Shown: positions 25,499 through 34,786 of the stretch, piece by piece
Numbering within the stretch: the stretch's first letter is position 1
Layout of the letters: every line of letters starts with the position of its first letter
NCBI RefSeq assembly: GCF_001612615.1
Contig: NZ_BDAU01000011.1
Coordinates: 186,001 to 250,000, forward strand
Direction of reading: 5' to 3'
Length of the DNA: 64,000 bases
Origin: Nocardia amikacinitolerans NBRC 108937
Lineage (GTDB): Bacteria; Actinomycetota; Actinomycetes; Mycobacteriales; Mycobacteriaceae
The notes under the pieces: model-generated
What the model was told of the DNA's origin: nothing
Databases searched by the model: none
Seen by the model: the letters and a program-made list of their open reading frames with translations, nothing else
Program-made: the position numbers and the translations under genes

Positions 25499-26737
25499 CT
25501 ACAGCTCGACGCCGAGCAATGCGTCGACGGCCGTCTTCACCAAGCCGGGGGCCGCGGTGTCGGGGCCGCCGTATTCGAGCGCGTGGGTGACCCAGTTGTC
25601 CACGGCGGCAAGGGCTTTGGGGGTGTCGAGGTCGTCGGCCAGATGCTGGCGCAGGCGGGCGACCGTGTCCTCGGCGACGGGGCCGGAGGTCAAGGCGGTG
25701 GCGCTGCGCCAGCGGGCCAAGCGCGCCTGGGCGTCGGTGAGGACCTCGTCGGTCCACATGCGGTCCTGGCGGTAGTGGCCCGCGAGCAGGCCGAGGCGGA
25801 TGGCGGCCGGGTCGACACCGGAGTTGCGCAGCTTGGAGACAAGCACCAAATTGCCCTTGGACTTCGACATCTTCTCGCCGTCCAGGCCTATCAGCCCGGC
25901 GTGCACGTAGTGGCGGGCGAAACGGCGGCCCGCGACCAAGGACTCGGCGTGCGCGGCGGAGTACTCGTGGTGCGGGTAGATCAGATCACTGCCGCCGCCT
26001 TGGATGTCGAACTCCGGGCCGAGGCGGTTGAGCGCGATCGCCGAACACTCGATGTGCCAGCCCGGCCGACCCGCACCGAACGGGGCGGGCCAGGACGGCT
26101 CGTCGGGACGGGCGGCACGCCACACCAGCGCGTCGATGGTGTCGCGTTTGCCGGGGCGGTCCGGGTCGCCGCCGCGTTCGGCGAACAGCCGCTCCATGGT
26201 CGCGCGGTCGTAGCCGGACTCGTAGCCGAACTGGTCGTTGGCGTCCGCGCGGAAGTAGATGTCGGGGTACTCCGCGTCGTCGACGACATACGCGGCGCCC
26301 GAGGCGAGCAGTTTCTGGACGAACTCGACGACCTCGTCCACCGACTCGATGGCGCCGACGTACTCGCGCGGCGGCACGATGCGCAGCGCCCGCATGTCCG
26401 AGCGGAACAGGTCGATCTCGCGGGTGCCGAGATCGCGCCAGTCCACGCCGTCGCGGGCGGCGCGCTCGAACAGCGGGTCGTCGACGTCGGTGACGTTCTG
26501 CACGTAGTGCACGTCGTGGCCCGCGTCGCGCCACAGTCGGTTGACCAGGTCGAAGGTCAGATAGGTGGCGGCGTGTCCGAGGTGGGTGGCGTCGTAGGGG
26601 GTGATCCCGCAGACGTACATGGTGGCGGTGGCGCCGGGGGTGACCGGCCGCACCCGCGCGTCGGCGGTGTCGTACAACCGCAACGGTGGCCCTGCTCCGG
26701 GGACGGTCGGTAGGGCGGTATCGGACCAGGACTGCAT
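25499..26737 (-). CDS. mshC: Cysteine:GlcN-Ins ligase, mycothiol biosynthesis
   Basis: 412 residues, the expected length for MshC. It joins L-cysteine to glucosaminyl-inositol with ATP, the penultimate step of mycothiol synthesis. Class-I tRNA-synthetase motifs are seen as THLGHAATY (HIGH-like, residues 51-59) and KMSKS at 289-293. C43, C231 (in WHIECSA) and H256 (in YPHHEYS) match the family's zinc/cysteine-binding site. The upstream intergenic region contains one copy of a repeated 54-base element. Mycothiol genes mark the organism as an actinomycete. Confidence 0.95.
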   Translation of the reverse strand: MQSWSDTALPTVPGAGPPLRLYDTADARVRPVTPGATATMYVCGITPYDATHLGHAATYLTFDLVNRLWRDAGHDVHYVQNVTDVDDPLFERAARDGVDWRDLGTREIDLFRSDMRALRIVPPREYVGAIESVDEVVEFVQKLLASGAAYVVDDAEYPDIYFRADANDQFGYESGYDRATMERLFAERGGDPDRPGKRDTIDALVWRAARPDEPSWPAPFGAGRPGWHIECSAIALNRLGPEFDIQGGGSDLIYPHHEYSAAHAESLVAGRRFARHYVHAGLIGLDGEKMSKSKGNLVLVSKLRNSGVDPAAIRLGLLAGHYRQDRMWTDEVLTDAQARLARWRSATALTSGPVAEDTVARLRQHLADDLDTPKALAAVDNWVTHALEYGGPDTAAPGLVKTAVDALLGVEL

Positions 26738-26923
26738 GATTCGAGGGTAAAGGTGTGGCCGAGTTCATCGCCGCTCGCCCCGGCTGCGCGGGCGCTCCGA
26801 GCGCCCCGTGACCCTATCGGGACCAGCCAAAACGAGACGGCTACCGAATGTCAATGGTTTCGCTCTCGCGGAAAATAACATCCGACGAATCGTTCGGATC
26901 GCCGGACCGATCCCACACACCGT

Positions 26924-26977
26924 CCGCACGCCCCACACAGCCACTGCCTATGTGAGCCGTGCGGTGGGTTTGTGGGA
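26924..26977. repeat. Intergenic element, copy 2 (first copy at 12727-12780)
   Basis: Second copy of the element with core CACACAG-N5-GCCTATGTG. It lies 187 bases upstream of the mshC start and just past the aldo/keto reductase stop (27001), in the same orientation relative to the minus-strand genes as copy 1. The rest of the gap, 26738-26923, contains an A/T-richer patch (26860-26885) that may hold the mshC promoter. Confidence 0.6.
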
Positions 26978-27000
26978 CCGAACCGGCGGCCAGGGGTGGG

Positions 27001-27990
27001 CTAGAGCAGTGCGCTGCCGCGTCCGTCCACTCGCGTCGCGGCGGAGCCGAAGACGAACGGATGCGGTTCGGATTCGGCGAGGAAGTCTTCGGGGAATCCG
27101 CGTTCGAACGGTGCGGCGGCCTCCAAGCGGCGCGCCGCGTCCTCGGGCAGGGTCAGCTGGGTGGCCCCCAGATTCTCGGTGAGTTGCTCGACACTGCTCA
27201 CGCCGACCAGCGGCAGTATCGAAGGCGACTTGTGCCGGGTCCACGCCAGCGCGACCTGCCCGGGCCGCGCGCCGAGTTCGGCGGCAACCTCGGCGACCGC
27301 GTCGGCGGCGGCGCGTTCCCGATCGGTGAACGTGGCGGGATCGGCCCGCCTGCCGGTCGTGCCCGCCAGCTTCCCGGCGGCCAGCGGCCGCCACGCGGTG
27401 ACGCTCATCCCGAACGCCTCGGCCATCGGCAACAATTCGCGTTCGATGTCTCGGCTGAGCAGGTTGTAGGGCACCTGCAACCCCACGAACGGGGTCCTGT
27501 CGCGCCACTGCGCCAGGGTGTTGGCGCGAGCGACGACCCAGGCCGGCGCGTCCGAGATCCCCAGATACCGCACCTTGCCCGCGGTCACCACGTCGTCGAG
27601 GGCGCGGATGGTCTCCTCCAGCGGGGTGTGCCGGTCCCAGACGTGCACCCAGAAGATGTCGACGTAGTCGGTGCGCAAGCGGCGCAGGCTGCGCTCCAGC
27701 GAGGTCATCAGGTTCTTGCGGTGGTTGCCCGCGGCGTTCACGTCGTCGGGGTCGTGGCTGAGGGTGTATTTGGTGCCGAGGACGAAGCGGTCGCGCCGTT
27801 TGCCGAGGATCTCGCCGAGGATGTCCTCGCCGGCACCGTAGGCGGAGGCCGTGTCGAGCACGTTGCCGCCCGCCTCGGCATAGGCGTCGACGATGTCACG
27901 CGCTCGGCCCACGTCGTCGAAAAGCATTGTGCCGAGCACGATTTCGGAAACGCGGAGGCCGGTCCGGCCGAACAGTCGGTAGCGAAGCAT
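27001..27990 (-). CDS. Aldo/keto reductase
   Basis: 329 residues. The (beta/alpha)8 aldo/keto reductase pattern is clear: FGRTGLRVSEIVLGTM at the start, the catalytic region NVLDTASAYGAGEDILGEIL with Asp and Tyr, FVLGTKYTLS with the lysine, and the histidine-position segment DIFWVHVWDRHTPLEETI. The C-terminus SSVEQLTENL matches the NADPH-binding end. The substrate is unknown. The gene stands between mshC and the SCO1664-like gene, 65 bases from the latter, so it may be part of that operon. Confidence 0.85.
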   Translation of the reverse strand: MLRYRLFGRTGLRVSEIVLGTMLFDDVGRARDIVDAYAEAGGNVLDTASAYGAGEDILGEILGKRRDRFVLGTKYTLSHDPDDVNAAGNHRKNLMTSLERSLRRLRTDYVDIFWVHVWDRHTPLEETIRALDDVVTAGKVRYLGISDAPAWVVARANTLAQWRDRTPFVGLQVPYNLLSRDIERELLPMAEAFGMSVTAWRPLAAGKLAGTTGRRADPATFTDRERAAADAVAEVAAELGARPGQVALAWTRHKSPSILPLVGVSSVEQLTENLGATQLTLPEDAARRLEAAAPFERGFPEDFLAESEPHPFVFGSAATRVDGRGSALL

Positions 27991-28055
27991 GGGACGAGTC
28001 TCGCGCGGTGGCCGCGCGGTAGGGAGGCCCTGAGAGGGTCACCCTCGCGAACCAC

Positions 28056-28865
28056 TCAGAACGCGGGCCACGGAATCGGTCGTGACGTCCGTGGCATCGG
28101 CATCACCGGCTGATCCAGCAACTCCTTCGTCCGGCCCGCGAGCGCATCGATCTCCGCGTCGGTGATGTGCGCGGCGAGAGCGTCGGCGAGCTCGCCGGGT
28201 AGAGCGGCCGCGAAGGCTGTGATGTCGGCGACCAGGTCGTCACCGATCGGCCGACCGGCCCAACCCCACAGCACCGTGCGCAGTTTGTGTTCGCTGTGCA
28301 GGCAGATGCCGTGGTCGACGCCGTACACCTGACCGTCGACGCCCTCCAACGCGTGTCCGCCCTTGCGGTCGGCGTTGTTGAGCAGCACGTCGAGCACCGC
28401 CATGCGCCGCAGACGCGGGTCGTCGGCGTGGATCAGCGAGACCTCGTTGCCCTCCCCGTCCAGCGCGCGCAGCACCTCGCAGAAACCGTCGGGCACCGCG
28501 CCCGGCGGGCACAGGTCGACCAGATCGAGGCGATTGCCGCGCTCGGTGTGATTGTCGACCGCCTCCACCCAACGCTGCACCATGCCGGGACCGTACGGGC
28601 CCTCGCGCAAGATCGTCTCCGGGATCACACCCCAGCCGAGCGCGTCGGAGATCAGATACGACGCCACCTCGCGACCGGCGAGAGTGCCGTCCGGGAAATC
28701 CCACAGCGGCCGCTCACCGCGCACCGGCTTGTACACCACGCGCAGCGGATGACCATCGACATCCGAGTCGACCACATCGCAGACCAGCGTCACGTTGCTC
28801 GCGGTGCGTATCCGCCCGATCACACTCAGCTCACCGGTGGCGAACCTTTCGTCGACCCGCGCCAC
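28056..28865 (-). CDS. SCO1664-family protein (PI3/4-kinase-like fold)
   Basis: 269 residues. It matches the actinobacterial SCO1664 family, distantly related to lipid kinases: RVVYKPVRGERPLWDFPDGT (nucleotide-lysine region), EVASYLISDALGWGVIPETI, then LDVLLNNADRKGGHALEG and VYGVDHGICLHSEHKLRTVL, where D and N residues could bind metal. The activity is not known. It lies 1 base after the DUF3090 gene stop and belongs to a conserved set with the phosphatase and uppP. From memory a similar gene (Rv2133c) sits at the matching place in M. tuberculosis. Confidence 0.8.
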   Translation of the reverse strand: MARVDERFATGELSVIGRIRTASNVTLVCDVVDSDVDGHPLRVVYKPVRGERPLWDFPDGTLAGREVASYLISDALGWGVIPETILREGPYGPGMVQRWVEAVDNHTERGNRLDLVDLCPPGAVPDGFCEVLRALDGEGNEVSLIHADDPRLRRMAVLDVLLNNADRKGGHALEGVDGQVYGVDHGICLHSEHKLRTVLWGWAGRPIGDDLVADITAFAAALPGELADALAAHITDAEIDALAGRTKELLDQPVMPMPRTSRPIPWPAF

Positions 28866-28866
28866 A

Positions 28867-29451
28867 TCACTCCTCTAGCTCGGCCGCGCCGAAGATGTCC
28901 CCGCGCTTGTAGCCGTTGGTTCGCACACACATGTGCCCGCGCGAGGAGAGCGGCTCCCCGCACAGCGGGCACGGCGGGCGGCCCGCCGCGATCACCCGCG
29001 CCGAACGCAGCGCGAACTCGCGGGCCTGGATCGGGGTCAGGAACACCCGGACGGCGTCGGGGCCCTCCTCGGTGTCGTCGAGCACGACGGACTCGTCCAC
29101 CTCGGTCTCGGTGATGGCGAGCAACTCGACGACGACGGCGCCCGCGTCGGCGTCCCAGCCCAGACCCATGGTGCCGACCCGGAATTCGGCGTCGATCGGT
29201 GTCACGAGCGGATCGGTGTCGGTCACGTCGTCGGCCTGCGGCGGCACCTGGGCGCCGAAGCGACGCGCCACCTCGTCCAGCAGCAGTCCCATGCGGTCGG
29301 CGAGCACCTTCACCTGCTGCTTCTCCAGCAGCACGCTCACAACGCGCGGCTGCTGCACCGCTTGCAGGTAGAAGGCGCGATCGCCCGGCTCACCGACGGT
29401 CCCGGCGACGAAACGATCGGGGGTGCGAAATACATGGATTGCTCGTGCCAT
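28867..29451 (-). CDS. DUF3090 family protein
   Basis: 194 residues from ATG 29451 (MARAIHVFRTPDRFVAGTVG), preceded by AGGAGG with ideal spacing; a GTG two codons earlier is less likely. The N-terminal half is a beta-rich domain (DRAFYLQAVQQPRVVSVLLE). The C-terminus carries a cysteine cluster, CPLCGEPLSSRGHMC, probably zinc-binding. The function is unknown. The family is found almost only in Actinobacteria and almost always beside the SCO1664-like and phosphatase genes, as here. Confidence 0.85.
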   Translation of the reverse strand: MARAIHVFRTPDRFVAGTVGEPGDRAFYLQAVQQPRVVSVLLEKQQVKVLADRMGLLLDEVARRFGAQVPPQADDVTDTDPLVTPIDAEFRVGTMGLGWDADAGAVVVELLAITETEVDESVVLDDTEEGPDAVRVFLTPIQAREFALRSARVIAAGRPPCPLCGEPLSSRGHMCVRTNGYKRGDIFGAAELEE

Positions 29452-29540
29452 CTGCACCTCCTGATGCGTGACCCTGATCGACTACCCGCGGCGCCCGGAC
29501 TCCCGAAACACCGTCTACTCGTTTACAAGGAATCTCGAGG

Positions 29541-30281
29541 CTACGCATTCCCATTATCCGCACTAGCAGTACCACCTAGCTCGCCACCGGGAACGGGTCC
29601 GGACGTATCGGGGCGATCCGTGTCCGCGTCGCTGTCTCGCGGTCGCGGTCTGATCGCCTCCAATGTGCTCAAGTCCGAACCGGTGTCGTTGAGCCGCCAC
29701 ACGTAGGGGGCGTGCGGGGTGTAGCGGATGACGCTGATCGACGCCGGTTCCACCACGATCCGCTGGAAGCCGTCCAGGTGGATGCCGAGCGCGTCGGCGA
29801 GCACGGATTTGATCACGTCACCGTGCGTGCACGCCACCCACAGCACATCCTGGCCGTGCCGCTCGGCGAAGACCCGATCGTGCTCGCGGATCGCGGCGAC
29901 CGCTCGGTGCTGCACCTGCGCGAGACCTTCGCCGCCGGGGAACACCGCGCCGGAGGCGTGGCGCTGCACCACCTTCCACAGTGGTTCGGTGAGCAGTTCG
30001 GCGATCGGTCTGCCGGTCCACTCGCCGTAGTCGACCTCGATGAGCTGGTCGTCGTACTCCGGTTCCAGCCCGAGCTTGTCGGCGAGCGGGCCGACCGTGC
30101 GCTGGCAGCGCAGCAGCGGCGAGTGCACGATGTGCTGAATCGGCAGCCCGCCCAGTCGTTCGGCGACCGCGCGGGCCTGATCGGCGCCGTGTTCGGTGAG
30201 GTCGACTCCGGCGCTGCGGCCGGCGAGAGTGCGGGCGGTGTTCGAGGTCGACACACCGTGCCGCAGCAGGATCACCGTCAT
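29541..30281 (-). CDS. Histidine phosphatase / MSMEG_4193-like phosphomutase
   Basis: 246 residues. The RHG motif is intact in VILLRHGVSTSNTARTLAGR, with SPLLRCQRTVGPLADKLG, the acid loop VDYGEWTGRPIAELL and the late VACTHGDVIKSVLADALG histidine. This is a full active site of the phosphoglycerate-mutase superfamily. The C-terminal ~40 residues are acidic, disordered and rich in Asp, Pro and Gly. It probably acts on a small phosphorylated metabolite; the family name is from the mycobacterial homologue. It lies between uppP and DUF3090 in a conserved order. Confidence 0.85.
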   Translation of the reverse strand: MTVILLRHGVSTSNTARTLAGRSAGVDLTEHGADQARAVAERLGGLPIQHIVHSPLLRCQRTVGPLADKLGLEPEYDDQLIEVDYGEWTGRPIAELLTEPLWKVVQRHASGAVFPGGEGLAQVQHRAVAAIREHDRVFAERHGQDVLWVACTHGDVIKSVLADALGIHLDGFQRIVVEPASISVIRYTPHAPYVWRLNDTGSDLSTLEAIRPRPRDSDADTDRPDTSGPVPGGELGGTASADNGNA

Positions 30282-30289
30282 GCGGCCAG

Positions 30290-30319
30290 CCTAGTGGGCG
30301 CTGCCGGACGAAGTCCGTC
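30290..30319 (+). repeat. Dispersed hairpin repeat, copy 1
   Basis: CCTAGTGGGCGCTGCCGGAC followed by GAAGTCCGTC. It contains the small hairpin CGGAC-GAA-GTCCG. It differs from copy 2 (30359) at 3 of 30 positions. A further inverted copy is at 32536-32567. The repeat lies between the phosphatase start and the uppP stop. Confidence 0.65.
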
Positions 30320-30358
30320 CGAAAATCCGCGCATGGCCGGAGCGAAGGCGGAGGTACG

Positions 30359-30388
30359 CCTAGTAGGCGCTGCCGGACCGAGTCCGTC
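30359..30388 (+). repeat. Dispersed hairpin repeat, copy 2
   Basis: CCTAGTAGGCGCTGCCGGAC followed by CGAGTCCGTC, 69 bases after copy 1 in direct orientation, 15 bases before the uppP stop. The hairpin is kept as CGGAC-CGA-GTCCG. Confidence 0.65.
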
Positions 30389-30402
30389 GACGAATCCACC
30401 GA

Positions 30403-31347
30403 TCATGTCGCCGAAATCACCCCGCCCGCGAGCAGACCCATGATCACCAGGCCGAGCACGATGCGGTAGCCGACGAACCAGTTCAGCGAGTGCTTCGACA
30501 CGAACTTCAGCAGCCACGCCACCGAGGCGTAGCCGACCACGAACGACAAGAGTGTGGCGACCAGCAGCTGCGGGCCCGAGGCGTTGAGTCCCTCACCCGC
30601 GGGCTCGAAGGCGTCGGGCAGGCTGAACAGGCCGGACGCGGTCACCGCGGGAATGGCGAGCAGGAAGGAGAACCGCACCGCGGCCTCGCGCTCCAATCCG
30701 AGGAACAGTCCCGCCGATGACGTGGCACCCGAGCGCGACACCCCCGGAATGAGCGCCAGGCACTGGGCGAAACCCATCACCAGTCCGTCGCGGGTGGTGA
30801 GCTCCTCGATCGGGCGCCGCTTGGCGCCGTAGTACTCGGCGGCGGCGATCACCAGCGCGAAGGCGATCAGCATGAACGAGACAAGCCAGAGGTTGCGGGC
30901 GCCGGTGCGGATCTCGTCCTTGAGCAGGTAGCCGATGACGCCGATCGGGATGGTGGCGATGATCACATACCAGCCGATCCGATAGTCGAGTTCGCGCTGC
31001 CGGTCCTCGGCAAGACCGTAGGGGATGCGATCGCCGGTGATGACCGGAAGTCTCGTGGTGACCTGGTCGGTGATCGGCACCGTCTCCTTGGACCTGGCGC
31101 TGACCTTCTCGGCAAGGGTGGTGAACCAGGCGACGACGATGCGCCAGATGTCCTTGGCGAAATACACCAGCACCGCCGCCTCGGTGCCCAGCTGGGTGAC
31201 CGCCGTGAACGAGGCGCCCGCGTCTTCGCCGAAGAACACCGAGGACACGATGCGCAAGTGCGCAGAGGAGGAAACCGGCAGGAATTCCGTCAGACCCTGC
31301 ACCAGTCCGAGTACCAGCGCCTGTAACCAGGTCATCGACTCGCCCAC
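30403..31347 (-). CDS. uppP: Undecaprenyl-diphosphate phosphatase
   Basis: 314 residues from GTG 31347, chosen because GAGGAGG lies right upstream. UppP motifs are present: [15 protein letters not shown] near residue 20 and [17 protein letters not shown], giving the Glu and Ser/Arg of the active site, plus eight membrane segments. It recycles the lipid carrier for cell-wall synthesis by removing a phosphate at the membrane. It is ~35 residues longer than usual because of a hydrophilic insertion around residues 80-115 ([13 protein letters not shown], then [13 protein letters not shown]). It forms a conserved block with the phosphatase and DUF3090 genes. Confidence 0.92.
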   Translation of the reverse strand: MGESMTWLQALVLGLVQGLTEFLPVSSSAHLRIVSSVFFGEDAGASFTAVTQLGTEAAVLVYFAKDIWRIVVAWFTTLAEKVSARSKETVPITDQVTTRLPVITGDRIPYGLAEDRQRELDYRIGWYVIIATIPIGVIGYLLKDEIRTGARNLWLVSFMLIAFALVIAAAEYYGAKRRPIEELTTRDGLVMGFAQCLALIPGVSRSGATSSAGLFLGLEREAAVRFSFLLAIPAVTASGLFSLPDAFEPAGEGLNASGPQLLVATLLSFVVGYASVAWLLKFVSKHSLNWFVGYRIVLGLVIMGLLAGGVISAT

Positions 31348-31566
31348 GCAACCTCCTCTTCCGTTGCCCGAAACCGCCGTTCCGACTGGGCAATTGGTCC
31401 AGCGACGACACCGTTCGCCGGAAAAGCGGCGCCGCGATACCGCAGCGACAGTACATGTCGCCCGGTGAGGAGGTGATTCCGGCCGCTGCCCCGCGCCGCG
31501 CGGCGGGCACCGCGAGCGGCCCCCACCATTTACGCTTGGCGCCGTGATGAAAGCGCGGATCCGGTG

Positions 31567-32532
31567 ATGGAACAGCGGACGGTCGGACGCAGCGGCCTAC
31601 GGGTGTCCCGGATAGGACTGGCGACCCACACGTGGGGCTCGCAGACGGACGCCGACGACGCGGCGTCGCAGCTGGTGGCCTTCGCCGAGGCGGGCGGCAC
31701 CCTGGTCGACACCTCCCCCGCGTACGCGGGCGGCGCGGCGCAGCGAATCCTGGCCGATCTGCTCGGCGACCTGGTCTCACGCGACGAACTGGTGCTGAGC
31801 GGCTGCGCGGGCGTGCTGCCGCGCACCGAACCGGCCCAGACCACCGTGCCTGGTCCGGCGCCGCGCACCGAGATCGACGCGTCACGGCGGGGCCTGCTGC
31901 GCCAGCTCGACCGCACCCTGCTCGAACTGGGCACCGACTACCTCGACATCTGGCACGTCGCGGCCTGGGATCCCGGCACCCCGCTCGACGAGATCGCCGC
32001 TACCCTCGAACACGCGGTGCGGTCCGGCAAGGTCCGCTACGCGGGCGTGCGCGGGTTCAATCCGTGGCAGCTGGCCAGTCTGGCCGCCATCGCGCCGATC
32101 TCCGTCGCGCACACGCCCTATTCGCTGCTCGCGCGCCATGCCGAAAGCGAATTCGTCCCCGCCGCACAGCATCACGGCGTCGGTGTGATCGCGTCCGCGC
32201 CGCTGGCGGGCGGCATTCTGACCGGCAAGTACCGCGACGGCGTTCCCGCGGACTCGCGCGGCGCGGACGAGGCGACCGCCGCCGAGATCCGCCATCGCCT
32301 CGACGACCGCGCGACCCGGGTGGTCGACGCGCTGGTCACCGCCGCCGACGGGCTAGGCACCTCGCCGCTCGCGGTCGCGCTGGCCTGGATCCGGGACCGG
32401 CCGGGTATCGCGAGCATGATCGTCGGCGCCCGCGACATCGGACAGCTCACCGGCGTGATGGCCGCCGAGACACTCGAATTGCCGCGCGCGATCGCGGCCG
32501 CACTGGACGACGTCAGCGCGCGCACGGAATGA
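31567..32532 (+). CDS. Aldo/keto reductase
   Basis: 321 residues from ATG 31567 (an overlapping GTG is at 31564). Similar in fold to the gene at 27001: [37 protein letters not shown] with the Asp/Tyr positions, [20 protein letters not shown], and [15 protein letters not shown] at the end. In place of the catalytic Lys segment it reads [14 protein letters not shown], so the lysine is not obvious and activity may be altered. It is divergent from uppP and precedes the haem-uptake operon; a role there is not evident. Confidence 0.75.
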   Translation: MEQRTVGRSGLRVSRIGLATHTWGSQTDADDAASQLVAFAEAGGTLVDTSPAYAGGAAQRILADLLGDLVSRDELVLSGCAGVLPRTEPAQTTVPGPAPRTEIDASRRGLLRQLDRTLLELGTDYLDIWHVAAWDPGTPLDEIAATLEHAVRSGKVRYAGVRGFNPWQLASLAAIAPISVAHTPYSLLARHAESEFVPAAQHHGVGVIASAPLAGGILTGKYRDGVPADSRGADEATAAEIRHRLDDRATRVVDALVTAADGLGTSPLAVALAWIRDRPGIASMIVGARDIGQLTGVMAAETLELPRAIAAALDDVSARTE

Positions 32533-32535
32533 CGC

Positions 32536-32567
32536 GGGACGGACTCCGTCCGGCGGTGCCCATTAGG
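32536..32567 (-). repeat. Dispersed hairpin repeat, inverted copy 3
   Basis: On the minus strand it reads CCTAATGGGCACCGCCGGAC then GGAGTCCGTCCC, the same element as at 30290 and 30359 in the opposite orientation. It fills the gap between the aldo/keto reductase stop (32532) and hmuT. Confidence 0.6.
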
Positions 32568-32576
32568 CTTGCCTTC

Positions 32577-33617
32577 ATGAGGCTCGTCGACCGTGCTCGT
32601 CCCGGGGTGGTTCGCTCCCTCCTCGCCGCCCTCGCTCTGACACTGATCGCCGGAACCGCGGCGTGCGGCAGTGACAGCGAAGCGACCGGTTCCGGACAGC
32701 GCGGGCCGAGCACCGCCACCGTGGGGAATCTGGATCCGGTGCCGATCGGTCCCGCGCCGACGCCGGTGCTGCCGGTGACGGTGCGCTCCTTCGACGGCAC
32801 GGAGGTGACAGTCACCTCGGCCGACCGCATCATCGCCGCCGATCGCTACGGCACGCTCGCCCAGACCGTCTGGGCGCTCGGCCTCGGGCCCAACCTCGTC
32901 GGGCGCAGCACGTCGGCGGCGTTCCCCGCCGTGCAGGACCTGCCGAACGTGACCGGGGGCAGCGGCTCGCTGAACGTGGAATCCATTCTGGCGCTGCGGC
33001 CCACCGTGTTCCTCACCGACACCACCAGCGCCGCGCCCGCGGTGCGTGAGCAGTTGCGCGCGGCCGGGGTGACCGTCGTCTACTTCGATCCGCAGCGGAC
33101 TATGGACGGTGTCGCGCCGCAGATCGAGGCCGTCGCCGCCGCGCTCGGCGTTCCCGACCGCGGTCGAGCCCTTGCCCAGCGCACCCGCGACGAGATCGCC
33201 GCCGCCTCGGCCGCTGTCCCCGCGACGGACAAGCCGTTGCGCATCGCGTTCCTGTACTTGCGCAGCACCGCCATCACCATGATGGCCGGGCCGGGTTCCG
33301 GTGCCGACTCGCTGATCGCCGCGATCGGCGGCGAGGACGCGGGCACCGTCGCCGGACTCACCGAACCGTTCACCGCCATCACCAGTGAGGCGATGATCGG
33401 CGCCGCGCCCGACGTTCTGCTCGTCATGACCGACGGACTGAGTTCGGTCGGCGGGGTGGAAGGCCTGCTGAAGGTGCCCGGCATCGCGCAGACACCGGCC
33501 GGGAAGAACAAGCGCGTCGTCGACATGTCCGACGCGGTGCTGCTCAGCTTCGGCCCGAACACCGGACGCGTGGTCGCCGCGCTCAACGAGGCCGTCTACG
33601 GTTCCGCGCCGGCATGA
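32577..33617 (+). CDS. hmuT: Haem ABC transporter substrate-binding lipoprotein
   Basis: 346 residues from ATG 32577. A signal peptide with lipobox TAAC (after ALTLIAGTAAC) predicts a lipid-anchored external protein. The two-lobed haem/siderophore-binding fold is seen in ADRIIAADRYGTLAQTVWALG, SILALRPTVFLTDTTSAAPA, and the haem-type C-terminus GVEGLLKVPGIAQTPAGKN followed by VVDMSDAVLLSFGPNTG. It hands haem to the HmuU permease. The partial iron-box sequence TTAGGCTTGCCT (32563-32574) lies just before the start. The stop overlaps the permease start by 4 bases. Confidence 0.88.
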   Translation: MRLVDRARPGVVRSLLAALALTLIAGTAACGSDSEATGSGQRGPSTATVGNLDPVPIGPAPTPVLPVTVRSFDGTEVTVTSADRIIAADRYGTLAQTVWALGLGPNLVGRSTSAAFPAVQDLPNVTGGSGSLNVESILALRPTVFLTDTTSAAPAVREQLRAAGVTVVYFDPQRTMDGVAPQIEAVAAALGVPDRGRALAQRTRDEIAAASAAVPATDKPLRIAFLYLRSTAITMMAGPGSGADSLIAAIGGEDAGTVAGLTEPFTAITSEAMIGAAPDVLLVMTDGLSSVGGVEGLLKVPGIAQTPAGKNKRVVDMSDAVLLSFGPNTGRVVAALNEAVYGSAPA

Positions 33618-34786
33618 GCGAACGGGCTCGCACCTCGCCGGCGTCGTCTTCGGCCAACGGCGCGGGGAGCACGAAACAGCAAGCCGACATCGGCGCGCGG
33701 CTCGCGCGAGTGGAAGCCGATCGCGGCGCGCCGGTACCCGCGAGCACGCGTTCGGTCTCCCGAATCACCGTCACCTTCGCGGTGGCGATCGCCGCGCTGA
33801 TCGTGCTTGCCCTGGCCTCGGCGGCCATCGGACAGGTGCCGACGACGCCCGCCGAAGTCGCGGGCAGCGTCCTGCACCGGATCGGTCTGGATTGGGGACC
33901 GATGCCCGCCCATCCGTCCGGCGACGTGACGCTGTGGGAAGTGCGTTTCCCGCGCGTCGTGCTGGCCACGCTGGTGGGCGCCGCGTTGGCGACAGCGGGT
34001 GCGTTGTTGCAGGGCGTGTTCGCCAATCCGCTGGCCGAGCCGGGCGTGATCGGTGTCTCGGCGGGTGCCGCGGTCGGTGCGGGCACCGTGATCGTGGTGG
34101 GCGGGGCTTTCGTCGCCGCCTGGTCGGTGGCCGCTGCGGCGTTCGTCGCCGGTCTGTTCACCACGCTGCTGGTGTATCTGCTCGCGCGATCCAACGGCCG
34201 CACCGAAGTGGTGACCCTGGTGCTCACCGGCGTCGCCATCAACGCCTTCGCCGGTGGTTTGATCGCGTTCCTGCTGTTCGTCGCCTCGCCCGCGGCCCGC
34301 GATCAGATCGTGTTCTGGCAGCTGGGCAGCCTCAACGGCGCGAACTGGGACTCGGTGGCGGTCGTTGCGCCGCTCGCCGCGCTCGGTGTGTTCGCGGCGA
34401 TCGTCGTGGCGCCGCGCCTGGATCTGCTCGCGCTCGGTGAGTCCGCGGCCCGTCACCTCGGTGTCGACGTGGAACGGCTGCGGCGCAATGTGATCGTCAT
34501 CGTGGCGGTGCTCGCCACCGCGGGCGTCGCGTTCACCGGAATCATCCTGTTCGTCGGCCTGATCGTTCCGCATCTGGTGCGGATGATCGTCGGGCCTGGG
34601 CATCGTGTGCTGATTCCGCTCAGCGCCATCGTCGGCGCGGTCGTGCTGCTGGGCGCCGACGTCGCCGCGCGCTCGCTCGTCGACAATGCCGATCTGCCGC
34701 TCGGCATGCTCACCTCCCTCATCGGCGGGCCGTTCTTCTTCTGGCTGCTGCGCCGCACCCGCGCCCGCGCCGGAGGGTGGGGATGA
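33614..34786 (+). CDS. hmuU: Haem ABC transporter permease (FecCD family)
   Basis: 390 residues, starting ATG 33614 inside the hmuT stop (ATGA). After a ~50-residue polar, Ala/Ser-rich leader there are ten membrane helices of the BtuC/FecCD type. Family features include RFPRVVLATLVGAALATAGA, LLQGVFANPLAEPGVIGVSA, and the coupling-helix region VPHLVRMIVGPGHRVLIPLS. The long N-terminal leader is common in actinobacterial members. It imports haem across the membrane with HmuV. A small coupled ORF sits between it and hmuV. Confidence 0.9.
   Translation: MSERARTSPASSSANGAGSTKQQADIGARLARVEADRGAPVPASTRSVSRITVTFAVAIAALIVLALASAAIGQVPTTPAEVAGSVLHRIGLDWGPMPAHPSGDVTLWEVRFPRVVLATLVGAALATAGALLQGVFANPLAEPGVIGVSAGAAVGAGTVIVVGGAFVAAWSVAAAAFVAGLFTTLLVYLLARSNGRTEVVTLVLTGVAINAFAGGLIAFLLFVASPAARDQIVFWQLGSLNGANWDSVAVVAPLAALGVFAAIVVAPRLDLLALGESAARHLGVDVERLRRNVIVIVAVLATAGVAFTGIILFVGLIVPHLVRMIVGPGHRVLIPLSAIVGAVVLLGADVAARSLVDNADLPLGMLTSLIGGPFFFWLLRRTRARAGGWG

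Noticed and set aside
31632..32576. N-terminal extension of the hmuT frame by ~315 codons
   Set aside because: The extension is an Arg-rich frame overlapping the aldo/keto reductase. The signal peptide and lipobox show that the protein starts at 32577.
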